Notes under the pieces: model-generated
What the model was told of the DNA's origin: nothing
Seen by the model: only the letters and a program-made list of their open reading frames with translations
Databases searched by the model: none
Made by a program: the position numbers and the translations under genes
Assembly (NCBI RefSeq): GCF_003003035.1
Contig: NZ_PVTS01000013.1
Location: 1 to 64,000, forward strand
DNA from: Marinilabilia salmonicolor
Lineage (GTDB): Bacteria > Bacteroidota > Bacteroidia > Bacteroidales > Marinilabiliaceae
Direction: 5' to 3'
Length of the DNA stretch: 64,000 nucleotides
In this document: piece after piece, positions 19,281 to 28,316 of the stretch
Position numbering within the stretch: the first letter of the stretch is position 1
Layout of the letters: every line of letters begins with the position of its first letter

Positions 19281-21608
19281 ATGAAGAAATCGAAAATATT
19301 GATAGTTGTATTTGGGTTTGTGGTGACTCTGGGCGCCTGTAGTGAGGTTGGAATTGCCGGAAAAACGCCAGACTGGAAAAGTTACAGTGGGGATCCCGTT
19401 ATTGAGAGAAAAGTGGATTCGGTATTGAATCTGATGACCCTGGAAGAGAAAATCGGACAGATGAATCAGTATTCCGGAAATTTTGCCACTACCGGTGAGG
19501 TTGCAGATACTAAATCGGGTGAATACCTGAAGAAAGGAATGATTGGAAGTACCTTTAATGTCTTTGGAGCCGACCATCTGCGAATGTTGCAGGAGCAAAA
19601 CCTGAAGCACTCAAGGTTGAAAATCCCCATGCTTTTTGCTGCTGATGTGATACACGGGTTGGAGACAACTTTTCCCATCCCTTTGGCTGAGGCCTGTTCC
19701 TGGGATTTGGAGTTGATGGAGAAAAGTGCGCGAATTGCTGCCGAAGAGGCCACAGCCTCAGGTGTTGCCTGGAATTTTGCTCCCATGATTGATATCGGTC
19801 GCGATCCGCGCTGGGGACGTGTGATGGAAGGTGCCGGCGAAGATGTGTATCTGGGAACTCAAGTGGCCCGTGCCCGGGTGAGAGGCTTTCAGGGAATTGA
19901 AGATTACACCGATCTGTCCAAACCCAACACAATGATGGCCTGTGCCAAACACTTTGTAGGCTATGGCGCTGCTCAGGCCGGAAGAGATTATCACTCCGTG
20001 GACATGTCGGATCGCATGCTGCATGAAACTTACCTTCCTCCTTTTAAAGCTGCTGTTGAAGAGGGAGTGGCCTCATTTATGACTGCCTTTAACACTTTAA
20101 ACGGCGTTCCCTGCACGGGCAATAAGTATCTTTTTAAAGAGATATTGCGGGATCGGTGGAATTTTGGAGGAATGGTGGTCACCGACTACACAGCCATTAT
20201 GGAGATGGTGGCACATGCTTTTGCCAAAGATTTGAAACATGCTGCCGATCTGGCCATTGATGCCGGTATAGATATGGATATGATCAGCGAAGCTTTTGTG
20301 ACTCATCTGAAAGAACTGGTTGAGGAAGGCGACGTTTCGGAAGAACAGATTGATGTGGCGGTTTCGCGTATCCTGGAGATGAAATTTCTGTTGGGACTTT
20401 TTGATGATCCTTTCAGATACTTTGATGCTGAACGTCAGCAGAAAGTTGTGATGAACCCTGAGCATCTGAAAATTGCCAGAGAAGCAGCTCAGCGATCGAT
20501 TGTGTTGCTGAAAAATGAAGGTAATGTGTTGCCATTGACCAAAAACGAATCCAAAAGGGTGGCACTTATCGGGCCGTTTGTGAAAGAACGCGAAAGTCTT
20601 AATGGTGAATGGGCCATTAAAGGGGATCGCAATAAGTCTGTAACACTCCTGGAGGGGCTGGAGGCGAAATATGATGGCTCCCGGGTGAAATTCACTTATG
20701 CGCAGGGAACCACCTTGCCATTGATTGATCGCAGCACTCAGAAAGTTTCCGTGAGGGAGGTACCCGACCGAAGTGGTTTTGGCGAAGCGGTGAATGTTGC
20801 CCGCAACAGCGATGTGATACTGGTGGCGATGGGCGAGGATTACCACTGGTCAGGCGAGGCTGCCAGTCGCACAGATATTACTCTGCCCGGAAATCAGCGT
20901 GAACTGCTCAAAGAGTTGAAAAAAACAGGCAAACCAATCGTTCTGGTGTTATTTAACGGCCGCCCTTTGGATCTCTCCTGGGAAGAGGAGAATGTGGATG
21001 CCATTGTGGAAGCCTGGTATCCAGGAATGATGTCGGGACATGCCGTTTCCGATGTTTTATCGGGTGATTACAATCCGTCTGCCAAACTGGTAATGACCTT
21101 TCCGCGTAATGTGGGGCAGATTCCTGTTTTTTATAATATGAAAAATACCGGACGGCCTTTTGATGCTGAGCACCCAGCCGATTACCGTTCTTCCTATATT
21201 GACAGTCCCAATTCACCGCTCTATCCTTTTGGATATGGCTTGAGCTACACTACTTTTAAGTATGCCAATGCTAAAATAAGTTCTGACAAGTTGCAGGTGG
21301 GTGGTAGTCTAACAGCTTCAGTGGAGGTTACCAATACAGGTGATGTGAGTGGAGAAGAAGTGGTGCAACTGTACCTTCGTGACAGAGTGGGGTCGGTGGT
21401 TCGACCGGTAAAAGAACTCAAAGGTTTTAAGAAAATTCACCTCAAGGCAGGAGAGACCAAGATGGTTGAATTTTCCATCGATGAAGAGATGCTGAAGATG
21501 TACAACATTGACATGGAGTGGGTGGCCGAACCCGGTGAATTTGATCTCTGGATCGCGACAAGTTCTGCCGATGAAGCCAATCACCTGGAGTTTTCATTGG
21601 TGGAGTGA
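19281..21608 (+). CDS. GH3 beta-glucosidase lipoprotein, probable sophorose/beta-1,2-oligoglucan hydrolase
   Basis: Retaining glycoside hydrolase of family 3, 775 residues, releasing glucose from the non-reducing end of short beta-glucans. Lipoprotein signal with Cys20 (TLGAC), probably periplasmic. The TIM-barrel domain has KHF (223-225) and GGMVVTDYTAI with the nucleophile Asp302. The second domain carries GEDYHWSGEAASRTD with Glu526 as the likely acid/base. A fibronectin III-like domain (about 665-760) closes it. This is the BglX-type architecture. Placement directly behind two GH144 genes (22 bases) suggests beta-1,2-linked oligoglucans as substrate; some Bacteroides GH3 enzymes are known to prefer these. 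The operon appears to end at the repeat element downstream. Confidence 0.92.
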   Translation: MKKSKILIVVFGFVVTLGACSEVGIAGKTPDWKSYSGDPVIERKVDSVLNLMTLEEKIGQMNQYSGNFATTGEVADTKSGEYLKKGMIGSTFNVFGADHLRMLQEQNLKHSRLKIPMLFAADVIHGLETTFPIPLAEACSWDLELMEKSARIAAEEATASGVAWNFAPMIDIGRDPRWGRVMEGAGEDVYLGTQVARARVRGFQGIEDYTDLSKPNTMMACAKHFVGYGAAQAGRDYHSVDMSDRMLHETYLPPFKAAVEEGVASFMTAFNTLNGVPCTGNKYLFKEILRDRWNFGGMVVTDYTAIMEMVAHAFAKDLKHAADLAIDAGIDMDMISEAFVTHLKELVEEGDVSEEQIDVAVSRILEMKFLLGLFDDPFRYFDAERQQKVVMNPEHLKIAREAAQRSIVLLKNEGNVLPLTKNESKRVALIGPFVKERESLNGEWAIKGDRNKSVTLLEGLEAKYDGSRVKFTYAQGTTLPLIDRSTQKVSVREVPDRSGFGEAVNVARNSDVILVAMGEDYHWSGEAASRTDITLPGNQRELLKELKKTGKPIVLVLFNGRPLDLSWEEENVDAIVEAWYPGMMSGHAVSDVLSGDYNPSAKLVMTFPRNVGQIPVFYNMKNTGRPFDAEHPADYRSSYIDSPNSPLYPFGYGLSYTTFKYANAKISSDKLQVGGSLTASVEVTNTGDVSGEEVVQLYLRDRVGSVVRPVKELKGFKKIHLKAGETKMVEFSIDEEMLKMYNIDMEWVAEPGEFDLWIATSSADEANHLEFSLVE

Positions 21609-21654
21609 AGTTGTTGATTGGGCTTTTTATAAATGAGTTGCCCAAATTAAAGAG

Positions 21655-21835
21655 TATAGGCTGAAGGCCTAAAAGCAACAGCCTGGGCAACGCCCCAGGG
21701 AAAATGTAATAAATATCCCCCCCTCTCATAAATGGCCGCGTCGCGGCTATTTATGAGAGGGGGGATACCTCAAACCCCTGGGCTATTGCTCTCATGCTTT
21801 CAGTCTGTTTATGCATTACTTATATTGTGTGTCAG
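21655..21835. repeat. REP-like palindromic element, copy B (head-to-head pair)
   Basis: A near-perfect inverted repeat with arms of about 25 bases (21715-21740 and 21742-21766) around a single T shares the centre CGCGTCGCG with copy A. On its left, in minus orientation, lies a version of the second palindrome (CCTGGGCAACGCCCCAGG, 21682-21699). On its right, in plus orientation, lies CCCCTGGGCTATTGCTCTCA. So this copy is two REP-like halves facing outward, like a REPIN. It separates the GH3 gene from the GH43 gene and could end transcription between them. Confidence 0.78.
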
Positions 21836-21885
21836 CAATTTAGGTGGCTTTGTGGAGATAGGCTGTTTTCCTAAAAACCTCTATT

Positions 21886-23691
21886 ATGAATCGAATAAAA
21901 TACCTCCTGGCTGTTGTCGTTTTGTCCATATGCGCGACATCCAGGGCGCAGGAAATAATTCCCAATACCTATTGCAATCCGTTGGATATCGATTATACCT
22001 ACATGGTGTACAATTCGGCCAGGAATATTTCCTATCGTTCAGGAGCCGATCCTGCGGTGGTTGAATTCCGGGATGAGTATTATATGTTTGTAACGCGCTC
22101 TTTCGGTTACTGGCATTCTACCGATCTGGTAAACTGGGAGTTCATTGAGCCCGAAAAGTGGTTTTTTGAAGGATCTAATGCCCCGACGGCCTTTAATTAC
22201 AAAGATTCGGTAATCTACTTTGCCGGCGATCCTGCCGGGTATGGGAGCATTCTCTATACCGTTAATCCCAAAAGCGGAAAGTGGAAACCTACGGCATCTA
22301 TCACCAATAATATTCAGGATTCGGAGTTGTTTATCGACGATGATGGGAAGACCTATCTTTATTGGGGTTCCTCCAATGTGCATCCCATTCGGGTGAAAAT
22401 GCTAAACAAAGATGACCGTTTTCTGGAGACCGGCGTACAAAAAGACCTGATCAACCTAGATGAGGAGAAGCATGGCTGGGAACGGTTTGGAGAGAACAAT
22501 TTTCATCCAACCCTGAAAGTGGGGTATATGGAGGGAGCCTCCATGACCAAGCATAATGGGAAATACTACCTTCAGTATGCTGCTCCCGGAACTCAGTTTA
22601 ATGTTTACGGGGATGGTGCCTATGTGGGAGATTCCCCGTTAGGACCGTTTGAGTATATGAAGAACAACCCCATGAGTTTCAAGCCCGGCGGGTTTACCAA
22701 TGGGGCCGGACATGGAATTACCATGCAGCAAACCAACGGACAGTACTGGCATTTTGCCACTATGGCGCTGGCATCCAACTCACACTGGGAGCGCCGGCTT
22801 TGTTTGTTTCCCACCTATTTTGATGAGGAGGGATTGATGTATTCCAATACTCATTATGGTGATTATCCGCGCTTTGCTCCTGATCATCCTGCCAAAGCCG
22901 GACAGCATAACGGTTGGATGTTGTTGTCGTACAGAGGGAAAGCAACTGTTTCTTCATCTCAGTTACAAATCAGAAAAAGCACTTCTACCGATGACGAGTA
23001 CGACATCACGGAGATGCCCCTGGAAAAAGATGCAGAAGGAAGAATATTATCGAAAGTTCTGACAGATGAAAGTCCCAAATCATTTTGGGTAGCTGAAGCC
23101 AATGATGCTAATCAGTGGGTCGAGATAGAGATGCACTCACCGGGGAAGGTATATGCTTTACAGTTGAATTATCACGATCACAACACCGGTATTTATACCC
23201 GGGTGGATGGTTTGCGTCACCGTTTTACAATAGAGATTTCTGAAGATGGTGAAAAGTGGGAAACAGTGGTGGACAGAAGCGATAGTTACAAGGATGCTCC
23301 CAATGCTTATATTGTACTTGATCAACCCGTTCGGGCAAAATATATCCGTTACAACAATGTGAAAGTACCGGGAAACAACCTGGGATTGTCTGAGGTCAGA
23401 GTTTTTGGAAAAGGCTATGGAGAGAAACCGTCAGAAGTAAAAGGATTTGAGGTGAACCGTCAGGAAGATCGCCGGGATGTGGCCTTTTCATGGAAACCGG
23501 TAAAAGCGGCACAGGGGTACAACATCCGATGGGGGATTGCACCGGATAAACTTTACCAGTCCTGGTTGATATATGATGTTAATGAGCATTTTATGCGCAA
23601 TCTCGATCGCGATACAAAATATTATTTCACCATAGAAGCTTTTAATGAAAACGGAATTTCTGAGAAATCAGAAATTGTTGAAGTCAGGTAG
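21886..23691 (+). CDS. GH43-family glycosidase with F5/8-type C (discoidin) and fibronectin III domains
   Basis: Secreted glycoside hydrolase of 601 residues (signal peptide 1-21, SRA/QE). The five-bladed GH43 propeller covers about 30-330: Asp55 in GADPAVVEF (general base), Asp145 in IQDSELFIDDDG (pKa modulator) and Glu216 in GYMEGASM (acid) are all present. A discoidin-like module (about 385-500, WVEIEMHSPGKVYALQL ... VRAKYIRYNN) and an FN3 domain (about 510-600) follow and probably bind glycan. GH43 members cut arabinosides, xylosides or galactans; the subfamily cannot be told by eye. It lacks a lipoprotein signal, unlike the upstream PUL enzymes, and is cut off from them by a repeat. A sulfatase follows 115 bases later. 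Confidence 0.88.
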   Translation: MNRIKYLLAVVVLSICATSRAQEIIPNTYCNPLDIDYTYMVYNSARNISYRSGADPAVVEFRDEYYMFVTRSFGYWHSTDLVNWEFIEPEKWFFEGSNAPTAFNYKDSVIYFAGDPAGYGSILYTVNPKSGKWKPTASITNNIQDSELFIDDDGKTYLYWGSSNVHPIRVKMLNKDDRFLETGVQKDLINLDEEKHGWERFGENNFHPTLKVGYMEGASMTKHNGKYYLQYAAPGTQFNVYGDGAYVGDSPLGPFEYMKNNPMSFKPGGFTNGAGHGITMQQTNGQYWHFATMALASNSHWERRLCLFPTYFDEEGLMYSNTHYGDYPRFAPDHPAKAGQHNGWMLLSYRGKATVSSSQLQIRKSTSTDDEYDITEMPLEKDAEGRILSKVLTDESPKSFWVAEANDANQWVEIEMHSPGKVYALQLNYHDHNTGIYTRVDGLRHRFTIEISEDGEKWETVVDRSDSYKDAPNAYIVLDQPVRAKYIRYNNVKVPGNNLGLSEVRVFGKGYGEKPSEVKGFEVNRQEDRRDVAFSWKPVKAAQGYNIRWGIAPDKLYQSWLIYDVNEHFMRNLDRDTKYYFTIEAFNENGISEKSEIVEVR

Positions 23692-23806
23692 TGTTGTTGC
23701 CATATTGGTCAAAGGCTTAAAGTTGGAGGAGGCTGGTCAAAAGGTGATAAGTTGACTTTGGCTCTTTATATTTCCTGTAGTATTAGAACTGAAAACTTAA
23801 GATACT

Positions 23807-25438
23807 ATGAATTCCGGTAATTACGTAAAAGCAGCAACGGCATTGACCTTTGCAGCAACGCTCAGTCTGATGAGTTCCTGTAAAGAAGAACAACCCAAAC
23901 CCGAAAGGCCAAACATTGTCTTTATTATGAGCGATGATCATGCTTATCAGGCCATCAGCGCGTACAGTGATAAGTTGATCAGGACACCTAATATTGACCG
24001 GCTTTACCGGGAGGGCATGCTTTTTACCAATGCATCGGTGACCAATTCAATATGTGCTCCATCACGGGCAACCATTCTGACAGGTAAGCATTCTCATATT
24101 CATGGGAAAATAGATAATATTTTTCCTTTTGATACCACCAATGTAACGTTTCCACAGATTCTGCATGATCAAGGTTATCAAACTGCTATGTTTGGCAAGC
24201 TTCATTTTGGAAATAACCCTAAAGGTTTTGATGAGTTTAAAATTCTTCCCGGGCAGGGAGATTATTACAATCCGCAATTTATTACCAACAAGGGAGATAC
24301 CACTATTCAGGGGTATGTAACTGATATTATTACTGATCTGACGCTTGATTGGCTGGGGAATCGCCGCAGAGAGGAAGATCCGTTTATGTTGTTTTATCTG
24401 CACAAAGCTCCGCATCGTGAGTGGCTGCCTGCTCCGCGACATTACAAAGAGTTTACAAAACGCTCTTTTCCAGAACCGGAAACCCTTTTCGATGATTACA
24501 ATGGGAGAGGAACTGCGGCTAAGGAAGCAGAGATGAATCTGTTGAAACACATGACCATTTCCGCGGATAATAAAATTTATCCTGAGGTGGCCAAAGAGCT
24601 TGGGATCGAAGAGATGAGTGAGTGGGGATTTAATGTGTTCAAAAGTAAGTACGACCGTTTTACTGAAAAGCAGCGGGAGGAGTGGGATGCCGTTTATGGT
24701 CCAATCAATGAGAAATTCAGGAAGTTATACCCCAATATGAATGATTCGGCATTTATGCGATGGAAATATCAGCGTTATATGCAGGATTACCTGGGATGTA
24801 TTGCTTCGGTGGATGAGAATGTGGGACGGGTACTTGACTATCTGGATGAAAATGGGCTTAGTGAAAATACCATAGTTGTTTATACCTCAGATCAGGGTTT
24901 TTATTTGGGTGAACATGGGTGGTTCGACAAACGGTTTATTTACGATGAATCATTTAAAACTCCGCTCCTGATCAGGTGGCCCGAGAAGATAGACCCCGGG
25001 TCTGTAACCGATGAGATGGTTCAGAATCTTGATTTTGCACAGACCTTTTTGGAGGCTGCGGGAATAGAACCCCCGGAAGACATGCAGGGAGAAAGTCTGA
25101 TGCCTTTACTGGAAGGAAGAGATGGAGAATGGGTCCGGGATGCCGTCTATTATCACTATTATGAATATCCGGGCTTCCATATGGTAAAGCGGCATTACGG
25201 AATCGTCAATAAGGACTATAAACTTGCGCATTTTTATTATGACATCGATGAGTGGGAACTCTACGACCGCAGAAAAGATCCACTGGAATTGAATAACCTC
25301 TATGATGACCCCAATTATCAGGAGGTTGTCAAGGAGCTGAAAAGGGAACTTCAGGAACTAAGAAGAAAATACAAGGATTCGAAAGAGCTGGACCGGCATT
25401 TTATTCAAAAATATAAAGAGCGGGGCTTGATTGAATAA
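23807..25438 (+). CDS. Family S1 formylglycine sulfatase lipoprotein
   Basis: Sulfatase of 543 residues that removes sulfate esters, probably from a polysaccharide. The lipoprotein signal ends at Cys25 (LMSSC). The metal site begins with NIVFIMSDDHAYQAI (Asp43, Asp44), and the modification motif SICAPSRATILTGKHSH places the formylglycine precursor at Cys83 (C-x-P-x-R). A later pair of metal ligands is in TSDQGFYLGEHGWFDKR. The cysteine type needs a maturase (anSME or FGE), which is not in the window. Its neighbour is a GH43-F5/8C enzyme on the same strand, so the two may act on a sulfated glycan unlike the neutral beta-glucan of the PUL upstream. The terminator at 25531 follows. Confidence 0.92.
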   Translation: MNSGNYVKAATALTFAATLSLMSSCKEEQPKPERPNIVFIMSDDHAYQAISAYSDKLIRTPNIDRLYREGMLFTNASVTNSICAPSRATILTGKHSHIHGKIDNIFPFDTTNVTFPQILHDQGYQTAMFGKLHFGNNPKGFDEFKILPGQGDYYNPQFITNKGDTTIQGYVTDIITDLTLDWLGNRRREEDPFMLFYLHKAPHREWLPAPRHYKEFTKRSFPEPETLFDDYNGRGTAAKEAEMNLLKHMTISADNKIYPEVAKELGIEEMSEWGFNVFKSKYDRFTEKQREEWDAVYGPINEKFRKLYPNMNDSAFMRWKYQRYMQDYLGCIASVDENVGRVLDYLDENGLSENTIVVYTSDQGFYLGEHGWFDKRFIYDESFKTPLLIRWPEKIDPGSVTDEMVQNLDFAQTFLEAAGIEPPEDMQGESLMPLLEGRDGEWVRDAVYYHYYEYPGFHMVKRHYGIVNKDYKLAHFYYDIDEWELYDRRKDPLELNNLYDDPNYQEVVKELKRELQELRRKYKDSKELDRHFIQKYKERGLIE

Positions 25439-25530
25439 ACTTTTTAATTCCATTTTATAGTCAGTCAGGATTCTGAGGTGATGTAACAATTTTGGGTTAA
25501 CATCCTATTTGTCAATCACTGGTTAGTTAC

Positions 25531-25574
25531 AAAAGAAGCCGTTTTTCAAAAAGGGGAAACGGCTTCTTTTGTTT
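25531..25574. terminator. Bidirectional terminator between convergent genes
   Basis: Perfect 14-base arms AAAAGAAGCCGTTT (25531-25544) and AAACGGCTTCTTTT (25557-25570) give A-rich/T-rich ends on both strands. It lies between the sulfatase and the gene ending at 25587, and can stop transcripts from both sides. Confidence 0.9.
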
Positions 25575-25586
25575 GTGACAGGTTAT

Positions 25587-26999
25587 CTACATAACCATAG
25601 GTATTCTCTGAAGCTGAACGTAAAATCCATATCCATCCATGTCAGGGTTATAATTCGTAATTTTAAGAATCATTTTTTTATCATTAATGTACCAGACATC
25701 CATTACTTCAAAATAATCATAATTTTCCTGAATGTTTTCAAAGTCCTCTTCTTCTGTTCCAAACATGAGATAAAACTTGTTTTTGGGGCCCGGAGCAAAC
25801 CTCCAGAAACCACTGAAGCCTCTATCCATGATTTGTTCATCCCCTTCCTCCCATGATCCTCTTTGTTCAATGCTCGTTCCATCTGGGTTGAGATGAAGAA
25901 TTCGATCTCTTACATCGCCTAACAAATTTTCCGGTCTGTTTGTCGGGTCAAAATCTTCAATGGATGCAGGGAGATTGTCCGTAGTGATGCACATAAATCT
26001 CCAGGAGCCTGTGAGTAAATTTCTGATATCGTTTGGAGAATCCGGTTTCATACGGTTTTCCCCTTCGATCATGGGTTTTACCGATTCATCATATTCAAGA
26101 TCAACGAATTTGAAATTTGACGCCCCATTGTTGCCTTTGGTGATCATTTTTAGGTTGTCCGTCAGGAAGTTGTGACCATTTAGGGCAAGGTTGTAAAAAC
26201 CTCCGATCTCCTCACTTGCAGTGGTCTTAATCTCTTCTGCTTCTTCAAAATTTCCAAGGATAGCGAGGATCTGGATGACATTTTGATACAGCCCTTTGGT
26301 GACTGATTCGTTTATTCTGGCGTTTTTATCGGAAAGATCCTTTTCGTCCAGTGCAGCCATCCATTTGTTCAGTGCTTTTTCAAATTCTGGCTTTGCCTTC
26401 TCATATTCCTTGTTGTTATGCAGCTCAATGGCTCTTTTTGCATCTTCTACTGCAGAGTTAATGTCATCGTGGTTATCACTTTTTTTGATATAAAACAGTT
26501 TTATGTCAAACTTGGGCACATAATTGGGCGAAAAAAGGTAAGATAGTTCTCTGGCCTGATGTAACTGAACTGAAAGTTCTGATCTTAAGGTTCCATTGAC
26601 AGGCTCTCCTGATTCGGCTTCAAAAACGCTATATACGCGGTGAAAAATGATGTTTCCATCTTTGTCCTTTACCGTGGTGGTGTAAGGTTGCGTATAGAAA
26701 GATTTGTCATACCGCTGACCTGCATCGATACTGGTTGGGTCTTCGAGCCACCAGTTGGAAAGTTTTGCAGCAGGATAAACATTGTTTAGGACAATTAAGT
26801 CCGGGCTGCTGTTTGTTCTTTCAAGCCCACCGAGGTTTAGGTGAAAAGCGTTTGATCCAAAAGTCTTGGGTTGTGTCTTAAGTTTTACCAAAGGTGTGGT
26901 TTCGAATTGAATTTCAACTTTTTCTTTTCTGACTTTTTGAGGTGTAGCAGCCATTAAAAATGCAGTTAGAAGCAGCAAAGAGGTAATAAGTCTTCTCAT
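25587..26999 (-). CDS. Exported protein of unknown function with a TPR-like middle part
   Basis: I do not recognise the family. The 470-residue protein has a signal peptide (1-19, ending MAATPQ). The N-terminal part (about 25-175) is beta-rich, with LVVLKT-type strands and a conserved-looking YPAAKLSNWW. A helical part (about 178-265) includes AIELHNNKEYEKAKPEFEKAL, typical of a tetratricopeptide repeat. The C-terminus (about 320-470, LLTGSWRFMCITTDN ... GTSIEQRGSW ... GFSGFWRFAP) looks like a lipocalin-type barrel ('lipocalin-like' small-molecule or fatty-acid fold). A lipid or peptide binding role is only a guess. It and the barrel protein upstream (27139) are on the same strand, 139 bases apart, and may form one unit. 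Confidence 0.78.
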   Translation of the reverse strand: MRRLITSLLLLTAFLMAATPQKVRKEKVEIQFETTPLVKLKTQPKTFGSNAFHLNLGGLERTNSSPDLIVLNNVYPAAKLSNWWLEDPTSIDAGQRYDKSFYTQPYTTTVKDKDGNIIFHRVYSVFEAESGEPVNGTLRSELSVQLHQARELSYLFSPNYVPKFDIKLFYIKKSDNHDDINSAVEDAKRAIELHNNKEYEKAKPEFEKALNKWMAALDEKDLSDKNARINESVTKGLYQNVIQILAILGNFEEAEEIKTTASEEIGGFYNLALNGHNFLTDNLKMITKGNNGASNFKFVDLEYDESVKPMIEGENRMKPDSPNDIRNLLTGSWRFMCITTDNLPASIEDFDPTNRPENLLGDVRDRILHLNPDGTSIEQRGSWEEGDEQIMDRGFSGFWRFAPGPKNKFYLMFGTEEEDFENIQENYDYFEVMDVWYINDKKMILKITNYNPDMDGYGFYVQLQRIPMVM

Positions 27000-27138
27000 T
27001 GGTTTAGATTTTAATTATTGAGGTTTGATGAATTTGGCAGGCAGTAGTTTATGCATGTTCAATTGGTAAATAGTTGTTGTGATCGTACTGTAATTTAATA
27101 TGTGTTTATCTTAAAGGATATTATCAGGAAGTATTTGG

Positions 27139-27765
27139 TTATTTTTCCTTTCGGGAAATAACCGAGAAAGGCATATGAACACCAAATCTCAGGCCGTTTT
27201 CCCAAAGATGTTGATCTTCCCCCATAAATGAAAGTAGTGCATGCATTCTGGCGTAATGGGTTATTGTGAGCATCCATCCTGAGTTCATCTCATACTGGAT
27301 TCCGTATCCCAGTTCAACTCCAAGGCCTGCCTGACTGTCGATGCGCGCATCAGGGCCGGTATAAACATCTACGATTCCTCCTCCTTCTAAAAAGAGAAAT
27401 TTCAGGAAGCGTGCTTTTAAAGTTACGGGAATAGTGATTAATGAGAAGTTGGAGTGGGTGATAGTCTTTTCAATTTCCGGACTATAGGGAGCCGATTCTG
27501 TCCTGATTTTTTGGTGCGAGTACTCCAGGCCGGTTTTAAATTTAAGCCAGTTTTTTGACAAGTTCTGCTGGTATGACAGGCCAATGGAAAAGAATCCCTC
27601 TCCGTAGGTGGAGCCTGCACCATCCAAAGCATTAGAGGTTGAAACATCATTGTCTCCAACCGCTGTGAAGGTAATTCCTAGTTTTTTGTTGGACGGATTC
27701 TGCTGTTGCGCAAACCCTGAGAACGTTAGCAAACTTAGGCTGAGGATTAGAATTAAAGGTCTCAT
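27139..27765 (-). CDS. Outer-membrane beta-barrel protein, porin/OmpA-barrel-like
   Basis: Predicted small outer-membrane barrel of 208 residues. A signal peptide (1-19, FSGFAQ) is followed by alternating amphipathic strands such as KLGITFTAVGDND, FSIGLSYQQNL, WLKFKTGLEYSHQKI, FSLITIPVTLKARFLKFLFLEGGG and LGVELGYGIQYEM. The order IPVTLKARF-LFLEGGG is typical of the 'outer membrane beta-barrel' (OMP_b-brl) proteins common in Bacteroidota. It ends in charged residues (SRKEK), not in the aromatic residue usual for BAM substrates, which is slightly odd. Cargo or role unknown. Confidence 0.82.
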   Translation of the reverse strand: MRPLILILSLSLLTFSGFAQQQNPSNKKLGITFTAVGDNDVSTSNALDGAGSTYGEGFFSIGLSYQQNLSKNWLKFKTGLEYSHQKIRTESAPYSPEIEKTITHSNFSLITIPVTLKARFLKFLFLEGGGIVDVYTGPDARIDSQAGLGVELGYGIQYEMNSGWMLTITHYARMHALLSFMGEDQHLWENGLRFGVHMPFSVISRKEK

Positions 27766-27965
27766 AATTATTGGTTTGGGTTTTTATTGTGAGCCGTAAT
27801 CTTTGATTGTAAAGATAGGTTTTTTTTGAAAAAGGGTTTCTAACCAGGTTAGATGACTTTGTCGAACTTCGTTTCATGAATTTTTATATGGTGAGGTTTC
27901 AATACCATTCAAAATAATGTCATTGAGAGTGTAGAGGTTCAATTTCAAATTTTACCTGGCATCAA

Positions 27966-28229
27966 TGATTATTTATCAATCGTGTTCTAAATAAATAGTT
28001 TGAATGCACTTGCTGGCTTGATAGGGACTGACCTTGGCAGATAAGCCTAAAAATATTGCGATTAGTGAGAACAGTAGCCAAGCTTGCTTGGATAATGTCG
28101 AACGCAGCAATATTCATGAAATAAGTTTTTTGATTACTTTTTTGTATCAAGACAAAAAAGTAATTCAGGGTTTAAGGGATGAAATCCCTTTTGAAAAAAT
28201 ATTTAGGGTACTATTGATTATTTATCAAT
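27966..28229. repeat. Non-coding element bounded by identical 15-base direct repeats
   Basis: TGATTATTTATCAAT occurs at 27966-27980 and again at 28215-28229. Between them lie a short palindrome CCAAGCTTGCTTGG (28078-28091), a perfect 13-base hairpin (ATTACTTTTTTGT 28133-28145 with its complement 28152-28164), and a 7-base hairpin (AAGGGAT/ATCCCTT, 28174-28190). No gene is visible. The layout fits a small inserted element with a target-site duplication, or an att-like pair. The rest of the 551-base gap (27766-28316) holds nothing else I can name, except a promoter-like TATATTTG at 28258-28265 that would serve the GH5 gene. Confidence 0.6.
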
Positions 28230-28316
28230 TAATCAGGTAAAACAACTTCAAAATGTTTATATTTGTTAAAGTGTTTAATTTACACTTTATTTGATTTTGA
28301 AAAATAAATTAATCTT

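Noticed and set aside
23706-23761. Period-7 tract behind the GH43 gene (TGGTCAA repeated 28 bases apart)
   Set aside because: Only this pair is in phase; the other units do not align well, so I do not count it with the five tracts.
25531-25574. att site or REP copy
   Set aside because: The perfect arms with A/T ends between convergent genes are best explained as a bidirectional terminator.
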